Source: Stentor coeruleus (Eukaryota; Ciliophora; Heterotrichea; Heterotrichida; Stentoridae). Taken from it: a stretch of 64,000 bases of DNA. A model generated the notes under the pieces. That model did not search any database, had not been told where the DNA came from, and saw only the letters and a list, made by a program, of their open reading frames with translations. The position numbers and the translations under genes are program-made. This document shows, piece after piece, positions 49,347 to 59,213 of this stretch (position 1 is the stretch's first letter; the number at the start of each line of letters is the position of its first letter). The stretch lies in assembly GCA_001970955.1 (NCBI GenBank), contig MPUH01000133.1, positions 1 to 64,000 of the forward strand, given 5' to 3'.

Positions 49347-50054
49347 TAGGATATTTAAAGTTACATATTAAATGAATTTTATATTGATAAGAATTGAATG
49401 AGATGCATTTATATATAATCATATTAATGTATCTACAAATTATACCCTTTAACTAAGAATTATTACAAATTTATACTATCTAAACTTTGATATAGTTTCT
49501 ATAATTTATTTCTCATACAGTCTTACCTTAAATTTCTGCATCTAAAACTAAAACTTTAATCTTCAATATCCCAATAAAACTTACTATTTTTCACATCTTC
49601 TGAACTTTTTCCCTTACAAATCCACCAAATAATTCCTTCAAACTCCTATACCCATCCCAAAAACATCAAAAAAAATAATCATCATCTTTTTTATTAATCC
49701 TAATCAAAACATCCAACTAACCAAACAAAATTCTTTATTCCCAACACCCTGATCATATAAAAAAAACTTCAAACTCCAATTTCCCAAACAAAACTCATAA
49801 AATTTTATTATCCTAAAACTCTATTGCTAAAGTCAACAGGGATGGCCTTTTGCAATTTTTCCTCAACTCAATAAAAATCCTATTTCCCTTAGTAATTCTC
49901 TTTAAAAATCTTNTTCCTCAACTCAATAAAAATCCTATTTCCCTTAGTAATTCTCTTTAAAAATCTTCTAAAAACATCACAAATAGCCCCAATACAAAAA
50001 CGTAAGGTTGCCAATTCATATTTTATTCAAATCCAAAAAATCTGTTATAAAAAT
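49347..50054. other. Intergenic; assembly duplication with an N inside
   Basis: The 5' flank of the next gene is C-rich and G-poor from about 49560. It contains the N-flanked duplicate at 49859-49967. No coding content is seen. Confidence 0.6.
49859..49967. repeat. 54-bp exact duplication around a single N (probable assembly artefact)
   Basis: 49859-49912 (ttcctcaactcaataaaaat and onward) is repeated exactly at 49914-49967 with only the N at 49913 between. This is the same structure as at 22399-22584. Confidence 0.9.
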
Positions 50055-52235
50055 ATGCAAGGCAACGCAATTGAAGAGTTAGCTTATATGAAGTTTTTAC
50101 TTAATCGACCCATAAGTAAACCTCAAATCTATAAAGAAACAAAGCAAAAACTTGACAAGCTTCTTATAGAAGGATCTAATGAGAAGCTAAATGATTTCCT
50201 TTTAAGTATAAGTCAATTTGCTGAAGAGTTTAAAAGCTTTAAAGATTATATCAAAATATATGAAAACTTTGTTAGAAAAATCCAAGAAAAGAGTCCATAT
50301 GAAATCCCATATATCCATAAAGATTATTACTTATCTTCTGGTATAAGCCAAAGTTCCATAAATAAAATGATAATTGCCCTGGACTATGCAACTCAAAAAA
50401 CTCTGGCACATTATTTCACAGAGTTTCAGACTAGAAAATCAGTTAGAACTATATTAGCAGGGATGATTAATAGGATTACTAAATCTAAGTCAAAGCTTTT
50501 GGCAAAACAAGTGCTTTTGATTATAAAAAAATATATTATAAGTGTTAAGTATAGTTGGAGAGTTAGTTTCATGATTATACTAAAAAAAACTATACAAGTG
50601 GCTAGATATTATAAAATGACTAAGGTTTTTGAAAGGACACTTGAAAAAATAGTAGATAGGGTTAAGAAAAATCATATGGATTGCTTGTCGATTAAGGTTA
50701 AAATTATCACGAATCACTATGTTAAAATTGCAAAAGCTCTTAGTAAAGTTTTTTACAGCATACATATAAAAAGCAAAATCAAGAAATGTTTTTTCAAAAT
50801 CAAAAAAAGTGTGATTAGGAACAAATTCATCCGTATTCTTAGTAAAAGTCTTTTCAATAAAATGCGTATACCTTTAAGAATACTTGCTAGCGAAGGAAAG
50901 TTTTTAGCTCATTTTACAGGAAAACTAGAATATCTTTACACTCAGTCCGCTAGAAACAAGATCACAAGTCTTGTAAAATATTCTAAAAACTATTGGTACT
51001 ATCACAAGTTCATGCAATTAGTAAACCGAAATGCTAAACTTCTAAGAGTACGTATGGGGAAAAAAATCCTCACAAAAACTTTCTCTTTACAAATGACTCA
51101 ATCAGCCCAACATGTTTTACGTTTTTATTTAACTAATAACAAAATCTCTAATCAAGTATCAAAACTATCAAAACATCATCAAGCCTTAAACCACCTCTCA
51201 TCTATTTTATCAAAACATAAACTTTTCTATTTAAACATTGTAAAAAACATAGAAAAATATTATAGTTTCCCTTTTACCAATTATGTAAAAATCCACAACC
51301 TTAACAGTGAAAACACCAACTCCTCAGCAAAATCATTCAAAAAATCATTAATAGTTGCTTATGACCAAAGAGAAGAATCAGTCAAAGCATGCTTAAGAGC
51401 TTTTTCTGTTATAGACTCTTGTATAGAAAACCAGCGACATGTGCTTAAAGATGTAGAAAAAGAAAACGATTATCTTGAAGGATTACTAAACGCCACATCT
51501 TTAAACAGTAAAAAAATCGAGACTGAAATTAAGCTTTTAGAAGAAAAAATCACTTATACACGTTGTACCGCAAGTAACTCTATAGATAAAAGGAAAAATA
51601 TAGAAAATCTAAGAATTGAATATAAAAGTTTATGTTCATTAACTGAATCTATGGCTGAAGAATTTAAAAGTCTTTTAGAAGAAGAGAATAATTTGGATCA
51701 AGATATAAAAGAATTGAGCCATGGGGTTTTAATCAAAAGGAAAGATGCGATGAACCTTGATGCACAATTACAGAAACTCGATTATAACTATGGGAAAAAA
51801 TGTGAAGAAAAAAATGAACTTATAGGAATAAATGAAGGACCAAATAAAAGGGTTAATTTAAGCCCTATCAATCACAATCGTATTAGAAATAATTATTATA
51901 GAGATTCACCAATAAGCACAAGTCCTAAAAGAGTAAGTCCAATAAGAACAGTAAGTCCAAAAAGGGTATCACCGATAAGAGAAAGTCCAATAAAAGATAG
52001 ATTTGGGAGTAATAGGACTTTAGGAGCTTTAAGCACAGGATATCCTTCGAATTATCAATTTACGTCTTTAATGAGAGAAAGGGATTTAGGACAAAGAGAA
52101 GATATTGAAAGTGTAGCTAAAAGGCTGAATTACTCGGAAGAAAAAGTGTCGAAAATGAAAAACAATATTCCCCTTCTTGTTATGACTGCTGTGTTTGTTT
52201 TTCTATCTTTTATCTACTTCTCTTATATACGTTAA
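50055..52235 (+). CDS. Large basic helical protein with coiled coil and C-terminal membrane anchor
   Basis: 726 residues. Residues ~100-420 are strongly basic repeats of amphipathic helices (RKSVRTILAGMINRITKSKS, KFIRILSKSLFNKMRI), a little like Sfi1 arrays but without the Trp; no formal repeat can be fixed. ~440-590 is a coiled coil (ENQRHVLKDVEKENDYLEG, EFKSLLEEENNLDQDIKEL). ~615-665 is a Ser-Pro-Arg segment with repeated SPKRVSPIR units, a likely phospho-region. The very end (NIPLLVMTAVFVFLSFIYFS) is a single membrane span with a short tail, a tail-anchored topology. No known family. Centrin binding or a nuclear-envelope role is speculative. Confidence 0.75.
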   Translation: MQGNAIEELAYMKFLLNRPISKPQIYKETKQKLDKLLIEGSNEKLNDFLLSISQFAEEFKSFKDYIKIYENFVRKIQEKSPYEIPYIHKDYYLSSGISQSSINKMIIALDYATQKTLAHYFTEFQTRKSVRTILAGMINRITKSKSKLLAKQVLLIIKKYIISVKYSWRVSFMIILKKTIQVARYYKMTKVFERTLEKIVDRVKKNHMDCLSIKVKIITNHYVKIAKALSKVFYSIHIKSKIKKCFFKIKKSVIRNKFIRILSKSLFNKMRIPLRILASEGKFLAHFTGKLEYLYTQSARNKITSLVKYSKNYWYYHKFMQLVNRNAKLLRVRMGKKILTKTFSLQMTQSAQHVLRFYLTNNKISNQVSKLSKHHQALNHLSSILSKHKLFYLNIVKNIEKYYSFPFTNYVKIHNLNSENTNSSAKSFKKSLIVAYDQREESVKACLRAFSVIDSCIENQRHVLKDVEKENDYLEGLLNATSLNSKKIETEIKLLEEKITYTRCTASNSIDKRKNIENLRIEYKSLCSLTESMAEEFKSLLEEENNLDQDIKELSHGVLIKRKDAMNLDAQLQKLDYNYGKKCEEKNELIGINEGPNKRVNLSPINHNRIRNNYYRDSPISTSPKRVSPIRTVSPKRVSPIRESPIKDRFGSNRTLGALSTGYPSNYQFTSLMRERDLGQREDIESVAKRLNYSEEKVSKMKNNIPLLVMTAVFVFLSFIYFSYIR

Positions 52236-52979
52236 TATGTTAATCGAGTTATTTATATAGTTTTTTTTTTTAAGTCTAATTATATAATGTTTTTCTTTTA
52301 TGATAAATTTTATTTGCAACATGATATAATAATCTTCATTTTTACTTTCCAAAATCAAACTAGAAATTTTTACACAAGGATTTTAGATTATCTAGTTTTA
52401 GCTTTAATGTAAGTGTGGTTGCTAGTGAATACTTTGAAAATATTTATAAACTCTTTTGAGCAGACCTTTCTTCTTATCAACAAGGGATCCATTACTAATA
52501 TACAAGTAATTGTTTCCTATATTGTATACAGAGTTATTTTATTAGCACACCTGCAAAATTGTCTATACATAGCCTATACAATTTTTTTATATTGAAGTGA
52601 ATTAGCAAAATCCTCTAAAGCTCATATTTATATAAAAACCTAACTCTTTTTCCTAATTATTATCATTCCAGCATCAAAACTACAAATTTCTCCATCAAAA
52701 CTCAAAAACATTCTTTTTTAAATCAATGAAAAATCCTATCCCATCATTCAAAAAATCTCAATTTATCCTTATCGACACAAAATCACATTTTTCCTTACTT
52801 ATATCCCAATAAAAATCTAATCCTTTTCCTCTTTCATACTCACAACCCATCCCAAAAATTCTTCCAACCCCATCTCCTAAAAGGTTCTTTAAAAAGTCTA
52901 ATAATCCATACAAAATTTTCACTCTTACTACCCTAATCCAACATATCCATATTAACCCATCCATTTTGAGTGGTTAACA
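52236..52979. other. Intergenic
   Basis: The left part is T/G-rich, and from about 52620 it is C-rich and G-poor up to the uL18 start. A 60-codon frame at 52413-52595 is not supported. Confidence 0.55.
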
Positions 52980-53921
52980 ATGGTTTTTGTCAAGGTCGTC
53001 AAGAACAACGCCTACTACAAACGCTTCCAAGTGAAGTTCCGCAGGCGGAGAGAAGGCAAGACCGATTATCGGGCTCGCAAATTCTTGACATTCCAACAGA
53101 AAAACAAGTACAACACACCAAAATACCGATTCGTAGTTAGACCAACCAATCGTAACATAATCGTCCAGGTTATCTCCCCATCAGTACTCGGTGATCAAGT
53201 AGTCTGTCATGCTGAAAGTAAAGAACTTATGAACTATGGGCTTAAAGCTGGTTTTACAAACTATTCAGCTGCTTATGCTACAGGTTTACTATTAGCCAGA
53301 AGATTATTAGCAAAGCTTAAATTAGACACAGTCTATCAAGGAGTTGCTAAAGTGACTGGACAAGCATTTGATGTGTATAAAGATATGGAACAAAGGCAAA
53401 GTAATAATGAAACTATTAACCAAAGACCGTTTAAAGCATTTTTAGATGTTGGGTTAGCAAGAACTACTACTGGAAACAGGATTTTCGGAGCTTTAAAGGG
53501 TGCCACTGATGGAGGAATGCATATTCCTCATTCGGTCAAGAGGTTCCCTGGGAGCACGAAAAAAGATGGTAGATGGAAATATGATGCTGAAGTTCATAGA
53601 AAGAGGATTTTCGGCTTACATATTGAGTCTTATTTGAAAAAATTACAGACTGAAAACCCTGAAAAACTTAAGAAACAGTTTGGGGAATGGGTTAAAAGTG
53701 GAGCGATTGGGAAAATTGAGAATTTGTATAAGGGAATTTTTGAAGCTATTAGGAAAGACCCAAGCCATAAGAAGAAACCTAGAGCTCATGCACCAGTGAA
53801 GACTAGAGTTGGAGTGAATATTAAGACATTCAAAGGCCAGTATGCGAGACCTAAGAAACTTACTAGTCAAGAAAGGAAAGATAGGGTTAAGCAAAAGATT
53901 GTTAATGCCTCAGCTCATTAG
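52980..53921 (+). CDS. RPL5: 60S ribosomal protein uL18 (L5)
   Basis: 313 residues, a full-length match to eukaryotic RPL5. It begins MVFVKVVKNNAYYKRFQVKF, with RRREGKTDYRARKFL, then TPKYRFVVRPTNRNIIVQV, NYSAAYATGLLLARRLL and KAFLDVGLARTTTGNRIFGA. It continues with the eukaryote-specific GGMHIPHSVKRFPG and a basic C-terminus (KKKPRAHAPVKTRVGV). It binds 5S rRNA with uL5 and is assembled into the large subunit in the nucleolus. Codon use is richer in C-ending codons at the start than in neighbouring genes, as for a highly expressed gene. No introns. Confidence 0.98.
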   Translation: MVFVKVVKNNAYYKRFQVKFRRRREGKTDYRARKFLTFQQKNKYNTPKYRFVVRPTNRNIIVQVISPSVLGDQVVCHAESKELMNYGLKAGFTNYSAAYATGLLLARRLLAKLKLDTVYQGVAKVTGQAFDVYKDMEQRQSNNETINQRPFKAFLDVGLARTTTGNRIFGALKGATDGGMHIPHSVKRFPGSTKKDGRWKYDAEVHRKRIFGLHIESYLKKLQTENPEKLKKQFGEWVKSGAIGKIENLYKGIFEAIRKDPSHKKKPRAHAPVKTRVGVNIKTFKGQYARPKKLTSQERKDRVKQKIVNASAH

Positions 53922-54272
53922 TAGATAATTATTGAAGATAAAGTATTTTCTTATATGATTATTTATAGAACGTTTGGGTAAAGGATTTTGTAAGGTTTTA
54001 TTGAGTTTTTTTATTAGTTTTATATATAAATTATCATTTTAGGATTTTTTTGTTGTGGATGATTGTTAAAGTTCTTATAAAATGTTCAAGGGCTAAGAAA
54101 TATATATTATATATGCATACTTAAAAGATTTTATTTATATTAAGATTATAAGTAAGACATTAAAAGAAACTAAGCCTAAAAAAAAAATTTATTAATACAA
54201 ATTTCACTATAAAAATGCAGTAAAAAAAGACAATTTATAAGCCTAAAATTTTTCCCAAAACCTTATAATCTA
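53922..54272. other. Intergenic between convergent genes
   Basis: G-rich then C-rich on the plus strand, i.e. two 3' flanks facing each other. Nothing else is seen. Confidence 0.55.
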
Positions 54273-55001
54273 TTATAATTCATTTGACTTCTCAACACCC
54301 TCATCCCTAACTTCCTCAACTTGCTCCTGGTCAACAGGTTTTATTGTTTTCCTATTTTTCTCTCTTTGACTTTTATACTCCAAATACTTCTCATGCATTT
54401 TTTCCACAACAACTTCTAACTTCTCAAGCTTTTCATCATTTAATTCTCTATTAAAATCAGAATTCACATAATAAACAACTTTTCCTTCTTGAGTAATCTT
54501 CCTAACATTAAAATATGGACTCATACTAAAAGCAAAATCTTTACTATTTTCAATACTACTCTGATACATACATATAAACAATATTATAAACACAGGGATA
54601 AATTGTAATAGCATAAATTTTGTCAAATAACTTTTGTATATTGGCTGTTGAGAACTTGTTAGTACTGTTTGTGAATCTTTAAAAACATCAGCGAAGACTT
54701 TTTCAGCGAAATTTTCATCGAATTTTTGATGGAAAGTTGAGTCTGGTACTGGTTCACTACCAGCTTGATCATAAATGTTCCTTAGATCTTCAGAGTTTAG
54801 GCAGACAAATGCTTTGCTAAGTTTTTGAAAAGCTTCTTGAGCCTGTGGGGATTTATTTTTATCTGGGTGGACTTTAAGTGCGATGACTTTGTAGGATTTT
54901 TTTATTTGTTCAAATGTGCAGTTGGGCTGAAGGTTGAGGATTTTGTAGTAATTGTCTTTTGAAAGAATTTCTTGGCAGATTAAATCTTGTGCTAAGGCCA
55001 T
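54273..55001 (-). CDS. DNAJB12/B14-like ER membrane J-protein
   Basis: 242 residues. A J domain lies at ~15-85 (NYYKILNLQPNCTFEQIKKS, KVHPDKNKSPQAQEAFQKL) with the intact H-P-D that stimulates Hsp70 ATPase. A membrane span follows at ~148-166 (MLLQFIPVFIILFICMY). Then comes the DUF1977 signature region (FAFSMSPYFNVRKITQEGK, VVYYVNSDF). This order is typical of DNAJB12/DNAJB14/Hlj1-type tail-anchored ER co-chaperones that face the cytosol and serve ER-associated degradation. The Gly/Phe linker is very short. It ends in a charged helix (LEKLEVVVEKMHEKYLEY). Confidence 0.9.
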   Translation of the reverse strand: MALAQDLICQEILSKDNYYKILNLQPNCTFEQIKKSYKVIALKVHPDKNKSPQAQEAFQKLSKAFVCLNSEDLRNIYDQAGSEPVPDSTFHQKFDENFAEKVFADVFKDSQTVLTSSQQPIYKSYLTKFMLLQFIPVFIILFICMYQSSIENSKDFAFSMSPYFNVRKITQEGKVVYYVNSDFNRELNDEKLEKLEVVVEKMHEKYLEYKSQREKNRKTIKPVDQEQVEEVRDEGVEKSNEL

Positions 55002-55289
55002 TTTATGTAGTTATATTGATGAAAAATCTAAGTTATAATGATTAGCTAAGATTATATTTTGGGTGTTATTATAAATAAAAAAAATATTATTAGTAGATTA
55101 GCTTATAATATGGAAATTATATGAATATGCTTATTTTTTATCATAAGAAAATAGTATTCCCTTATTCTTACATCAAAACCTATACCTATTTTGAATCAAT
55201 ACACAAAATTTCACACCCAAAAACTTCATAAAACTCTTACTTGAAATCAGATTATAAAACTGAAAATTTTCAGCCTATCAGCATAATAA
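55002..55289. other. Intergenic, nothing recognised
   Basis: Short AT-rich spacer between two minus-strand genes. Confidence 0.5.
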
Positions 55290-57878
55290 TTATCTACTTT
55301 TTAACTTCATCAAAGTATAAATTCCTTGCCCATTGACCAATACTTCCATCGCAGCCTTAAAGCATTTTTCCACTTCATCCTGTTCATGTAATCCTAACTC
55401 ATTACCAATTTCTTCCCCAGTAAAAGGGTGTAAAGTAACAAATTTACACGTTAAATGCTTTCTAGTTTTCCCTGTGCAAATATCAGAAACATTTTCACAA
55501 TTAACAGCAAAATGTAAAAACATCATATAAATTAATTGTCCTAATGTACAACAATTAGCACTTGGCATATTAAAATCAGTATCAAACCAAACATCAGCGC
55601 CATTAACTATTTTTTGCTTATGCTCTTTAGCTTGAAGACTTGTAATAACAGGAGGTTCAGTATTTTGTAAATAAGAAATTGTTAACAAAGACCATTGAAA
55701 ACCAGAAATACACATAAGCCCATTTTCTTTAGCCCAAAATTTTATAAACATTATCAACTCGTTTATTCTTGTATCGACCAAACAGTACTTTTTTATAAGC
55801 GCTGAAACTTCAGATGCAAATTTTATGTTAGTATATATATGAAAAGTATAATCTGAGTCCATTTTGTGTGAAAAAAATCCTAATTGGCTTTTTTTAGCTG
55901 ACGGAAATGCTTTTTCAATCAGATTTTCATACTGGCCTGATTTTTCTGTTATTAATATATCGATTGGGGTATTTTTTAAGCAGGTTCCCATACTTGCACT
56001 TCCTATAACTTTTGTTGTGCATGTGTTGGAAATTATTGAAAGGGTTGATTTGATTTTTTGCATATCTTGTTGGATTAACGTTAAAATCCCTGCATCTAAA
56101 GAGTTGTTTCTTATTATTGATAAAGCATCTTGGGATAGATGACATAATGCTTGGGATAAAGATGATATTTCTTGGAAAACTTCTGGATTGGTTTTTAATG
56201 CACGCTTTTGTTCTCGGTCACCTCCTTTGAAATTCTCAATGAATTTGTCTTGTTTTTTTAGTTCTTCTTTGAATTGCTTTTTTGCTTCTTTCTGGTGGCT
56301 GACTTTTTCTTTGTTTTTACGTACGTTGCCTTTGACTGATTTGATTTTATCACGTAATGCAGCTATATGATATTGGTCTAATTGAGGAAGTTTATCAAAG
56401 ATTTTAAGCATGGTTTTCCAGAAAATACATTTTCTTTCGTTTGGCTTGCCTGCTGACATTGCCACGTCGATTTTTTCGAAGAGTTTGCTTGGTTGATTTT
56501 CATAGTTTATTGATTGGAAACTCTCGTAAAACTCTCCGATTTCTATTCTCTGGCCGTGATCGAATAGATACTGTGCTTCTTCTAAAAGATTTGTGATTTG
56601 GGTATCCACAGGGATTTTTTTCTCTTCGATAGGCATTTTTGAAGAAGTGTTCCGAGTTTCAGGCTTAGATTCTGGGATTAAAACTTTTTGATAGGACTGA
56701 GGGTTAGGGTTCTTATTACTTTTGTCGTAATTTTGTTTGTTTTTGTTACCTTCTAACTGCTTTTTTTCTTCTTTTTCATGATTTTCAAGCTTTTTCTCTT
56801 CATTTGTAAACTTAATTTCGGTATTTTCATGCTTTTTCTCTTCTTTTGTAAACTTAATTTCGGTATTCTCATACTTTTCCCCTTCTTTTCCTAGATTTCT
56901 ATCTTTATTTTTGATGTTTTTCTTATCATTATATTTTTTCTCTTCATTCCCACACTTTTTCTCTTTCTGCCCAAGCATTTCACCTTCTTTTTTTTTCCCT
57001 TTAGCCCCTTCGCCACCTTTCTCAATAATTTTTCCTCCATCATTTCTCCCAACTTCCATATTTCCCCAATTCATATTCCCTTCAATAATCCTAACAAGTT
57101 CTTCATCTGATTTAAAATTAAGCCTTTCACAGCATTCATAATAAGCATTAGCAACTTTTTCTTTAAATTCCTGATCAATATACTCAGGTTTTTCTCTCAA
57201 ATAATAAAAAATTGCTTTAGCATGTAATACTTCAGCTTTAGTTTCCAATAGAAATACTATAGCATTAAGAGTAAACTTATGAAGAAGATTATTTTTCTCA
57301 GAATCTAATCTATCACATAAAACTCTTAATGTTTCACATGCTTTTGTTATATCTTCATCATCAACAATATTTATAAGCTCATCAATTTCTGATAAGTTTA
57401 ATAAATTTTTAAATGTGTTAGGGAAAACCTCAGGATAAACTAAACTAAATCTAAGGACTTTTATAACTTCACATTTATTTGAATAAAGTTTTACTGTTGA
57501 TGTATAACATTTACCAGCTTCAGTTTTTATGATGTTTTTGATTTCTGTTGATGAATCATTAGTAAAAGTTATGATTTTACCTATTTTGTCTAAACTTTCA
57601 AGTAGGTAGTTTAGTAAATAAATTGGGTTCTTTTTGTTTACTGAATGAATTGTGTTTTTCAACTCATAAAGGTATTTTATAGATAATAAGTCTTTGTTAT
57701 CGTTTATGTTGATGATCATTTTCCATAAGACATTCAAAAATGTAAGCTCAGAATTCGATTTTGTGGCTTTCATACCGATTATGAGTCCTACAGTAAATTT
57801 ATTGTATTCTTCTAGGGAGTTTAGATATTCTAATAAGCCTTGATTTCCTTTACAAAAGCTTTGTGCTATTAACTCCAT
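55290..57878 (-). CDS. Cid1/TUTase-like nucleotidyltransferase-fold protein lacking the catalytic Asp residues
   Basis: 862 residues, MELIAQSFCKGNQGLL to TAG. ~1-280 is a helical, possibly HEAT/MIF4G-like region. ~285-420 is a Lys/Glu low-complexity stretch with two near-identical copies of a 14-residue unit (EEKK-H-ENTEIKFT). ~440-590 is a second helical region. ~600-862 is a Pol-beta-type nucleotidyltransferase fold as in poly(A)/poly(U) polymerases: the helical turn VIGSASMGTCL (~626), then TPIDILI where the family has S-D-I-D, and DYTFHIYTNI where the third Asp strand lies. The central domain follows (MFIKFWAKENGLM, GFQWSLLTISYL) with a PAP-associated segment. G-S is kept, but the first and third carboxylates are absent, so nucleotide transfer is unlikely. 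A regulatory RNA-binding role is inferred. Confidence 0.8.
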   Translation of the reverse strand: MELIAQSFCKGNQGLLEYLNSLEEYNKFTVGLIIGMKATKSNSELTFLNVLWKMIININDNKDLLSIKYLYELKNTIHSVNKKNPIYLLNYLLESLDKIGKIITFTNDSSTEIKNIIKTEAGKCYTSTVKLYSNKCEVIKVLRFSLVYPEVFPNTFKNLLNLSEIDELINIVDDEDITKACETLRVLCDRLDSEKNNLLHKFTLNAIVFLLETKAEVLHAKAIFYYLREKPEYIDQEFKEKVANAYYECCERLNFKSDEELVRIIEGNMNWGNMEVGRNDGGKIIEKGGEGAKGKKKEGEMLGQKEKKCGNEEKKYNDKKNIKNKDRNLGKEGEKYENTEIKFTKEEKKHENTEIKFTNEEKKLENHEKEEKKQLEGNKNKQNYDKSNKNPNPQSYQKVLIPESKPETRNTSSKMPIEEKKIPVDTQITNLLEEAQYLFDHGQRIEIGEFYESFQSINYENQPSKLFEKIDVAMSAGKPNERKCIFWKTMLKIFDKLPQLDQYHIAALRDKIKSVKGNVRKNKEKVSHQKEAKKQFKEELKKQDKFIENFKGGDREQKRALKTNPEVFQEISSLSQALCHLSQDALSIIRNNSLDAGILTLIQQDMQKIKSTLSIISNTCTTKVIGSASMGTCLKNTPIDILITEKSGQYENLIEKAFPSAKKSQLGFFSHKMDSDYTFHIYTNIKFASEVSALIKKYCLVDTRINELIMFIKFWAKENGLMCISGFQWSLLTISYLQNTEPPVITSLQAKEHKQKIVNGADVWFDTDFNMPSANCCTLGQLIYMMFLHFAVNCENVSDICTGKTRKHLTCKFVTLHPFTGEEIGNELGLHEQDEVEKCFKAAMEVLVNGQGIYTLMKLKSR

Positions 57879-58298
57879 TATTAGATTGTAAAAGAAGAGA
57901 ATAGTATTGATATTATTTTATTTTAGATTATGGTTTATTATGGGATAAAAGATAGGTGATAGGTTTTGAAGAGGTAAGGATGATAAGATGAGAATTTTTT
58001 ATAGGTAATATGATTTATATGATGTTAATTCATATTTATGAAGAGTATATTAAGTATATGATACTATGGAATTAAAATTTAATAATAAGATTAGAATACT
58101 TTTATATTCTTAATGTAAATCTATATCTAAATAATTAAATTATTATATAAACTGTTATTAAATTTGTAACTCGAAACTTATATACAAAGCTTTAGTAATC
58201 TTACAGCAAAACTTATATTTCGATAGCTGTTCTTTCTTTTTACATAGAATATATGCATGTTCTTAAAAATAAGGTTGTTTATTATTAAGTGGTAATAA
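57879..58298. other. Intergenic between divergent genes
   Basis: Promoter space of the nucleotidyltransferase-fold gene (G-rich left part on plus) and of the 7TM gene. No motif can be named. Confidence 0.5.
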
Positions 58299-59213
58299 AT
58301 GTCCGTGACTGATGATCAGAGAAAAATGATTTATACATTGAATTCAGTGGTTTCAGGGGTCAGCTTATCTGGGTGCTGTTTCATTCTCTTAATGTTTGTG
58401 AGTTTTAAAGACCTTCGAAGTTCTGGTTTCAAACTGATCCTTGTTTTAGGGATCATAGATATTTTGAATTGCATTTGCTTTATGATCCCTACATATAATT
58501 CAAGTAATGGGGACCTGGAATGTCAAGTTCAAGCAGCACTTTTGAATTTTTCCTCAATCTCTGGCATTCTTTGGACAACAATAATAGCATGGAGTTTAAA
58601 ACGTGTAATAGTTGGAACAAATACTTCAATTCATGGCTTTATAAACAAATCTATAATAGGAACATTCATACTCAGTATTGGTTTTACATTAATTCCATGG
58701 CTATTAAATTACTATGGAACAACAGCAGGTTGGTGTTGGATAAAATTATCAAAAAAAAACTTAGATGGCATATTTTTAAGAACTTTTCTTTTCTTTGTCC
58801 CTTTGGTTCTTTCTATTGCAGTTAACTTTTACTTTTATATGAAAATAAAGAAAGCTTTAAAATCAATGATAGTGAATTATGAACAAAAAGCTATCAATAA
58901 ACAGTTATGTAAAAAACTTACCCTTTATCCACTTATACTTATTATATGCTATTTTCCTTATGTAATAAAACAGATTATTGAATTGACAAGTATTAATCAG
59001 GAATATTATGAATATAGTTTTACTATTGCTATTGGGATACTAAGGTCTGGACATGGGCTTTTAAATTGTTTTATATATGGGTTCACAGGGAAAGTTAGAG
59101 AAAAAATTAAAAATGTGTTGAGGAATTTTAAGATATTAAAAGGAGAAGCGTCTAAAATATCGTTAGAAACTCTTCATTCTTTATCTTCTGTAGATGAGGT
59201 GAATAGTAACTAA
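58299..59213 (+). CDS. cAMP-receptor-like (Dicty_CAR-type) 7TM receptor
   Basis: 304 residues with seven hydrophobic helices. TM1 is ~14-34 (VVSGVSLSGCCFILLMFVS), TM2 LILVLGIIDILNCICFMI, TM3 SSISGILWTTIIAWSLKRV, TM4 GTFILSIGFTLIPWLLNYYG, TM5 TFLFFVPLVLSIAVNFYFYM, TM6 LYPLILIICYFPYVIKQII, and TM7 GILRSGHGLLNCFIYGF. The extracellular C-W-I after TM4 and the short N-terminus are as in the class E/cAR-like and GPR157 receptors. TM7 ends N-C-F-I-Y-G-F, followed by a short helix 8 (KVREKIKNVLRNF) and a Ser-rich tail for phosphorylation. A plasma-membrane GPCR; ligand unknown. Confidence 0.85.
   Translation: MSVTDDQRKMIYTLNSVVSGVSLSGCCFILLMFVSFKDLRSSGFKLILVLGIIDILNCICFMIPTYNSSNGDLECQVQAALLNFSSISGILWTTIIAWSLKRVIVGTNTSIHGFINKSIIGTFILSIGFTLIPWLLNYYGTTAGWCWIKLSKKNLDGIFLRTFLFFVPLVLSIAVNFYFYMKIKKALKSMIVNYEQKAINKQLCKKLTLYPLILIICYFPYVIKQIIELTSINQEYYEYSFTIAIGILRSGHGLLNCFIYGFTGKVREKIKNVLRNFKILKGEASKISLETLHSLSSVDEVNSN

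Noticed and set aside
52413-52595. 60-codon plus-strand ORF.
   Set aside because: Hydrophobic low-information frame upstream of uL18, with no motif.
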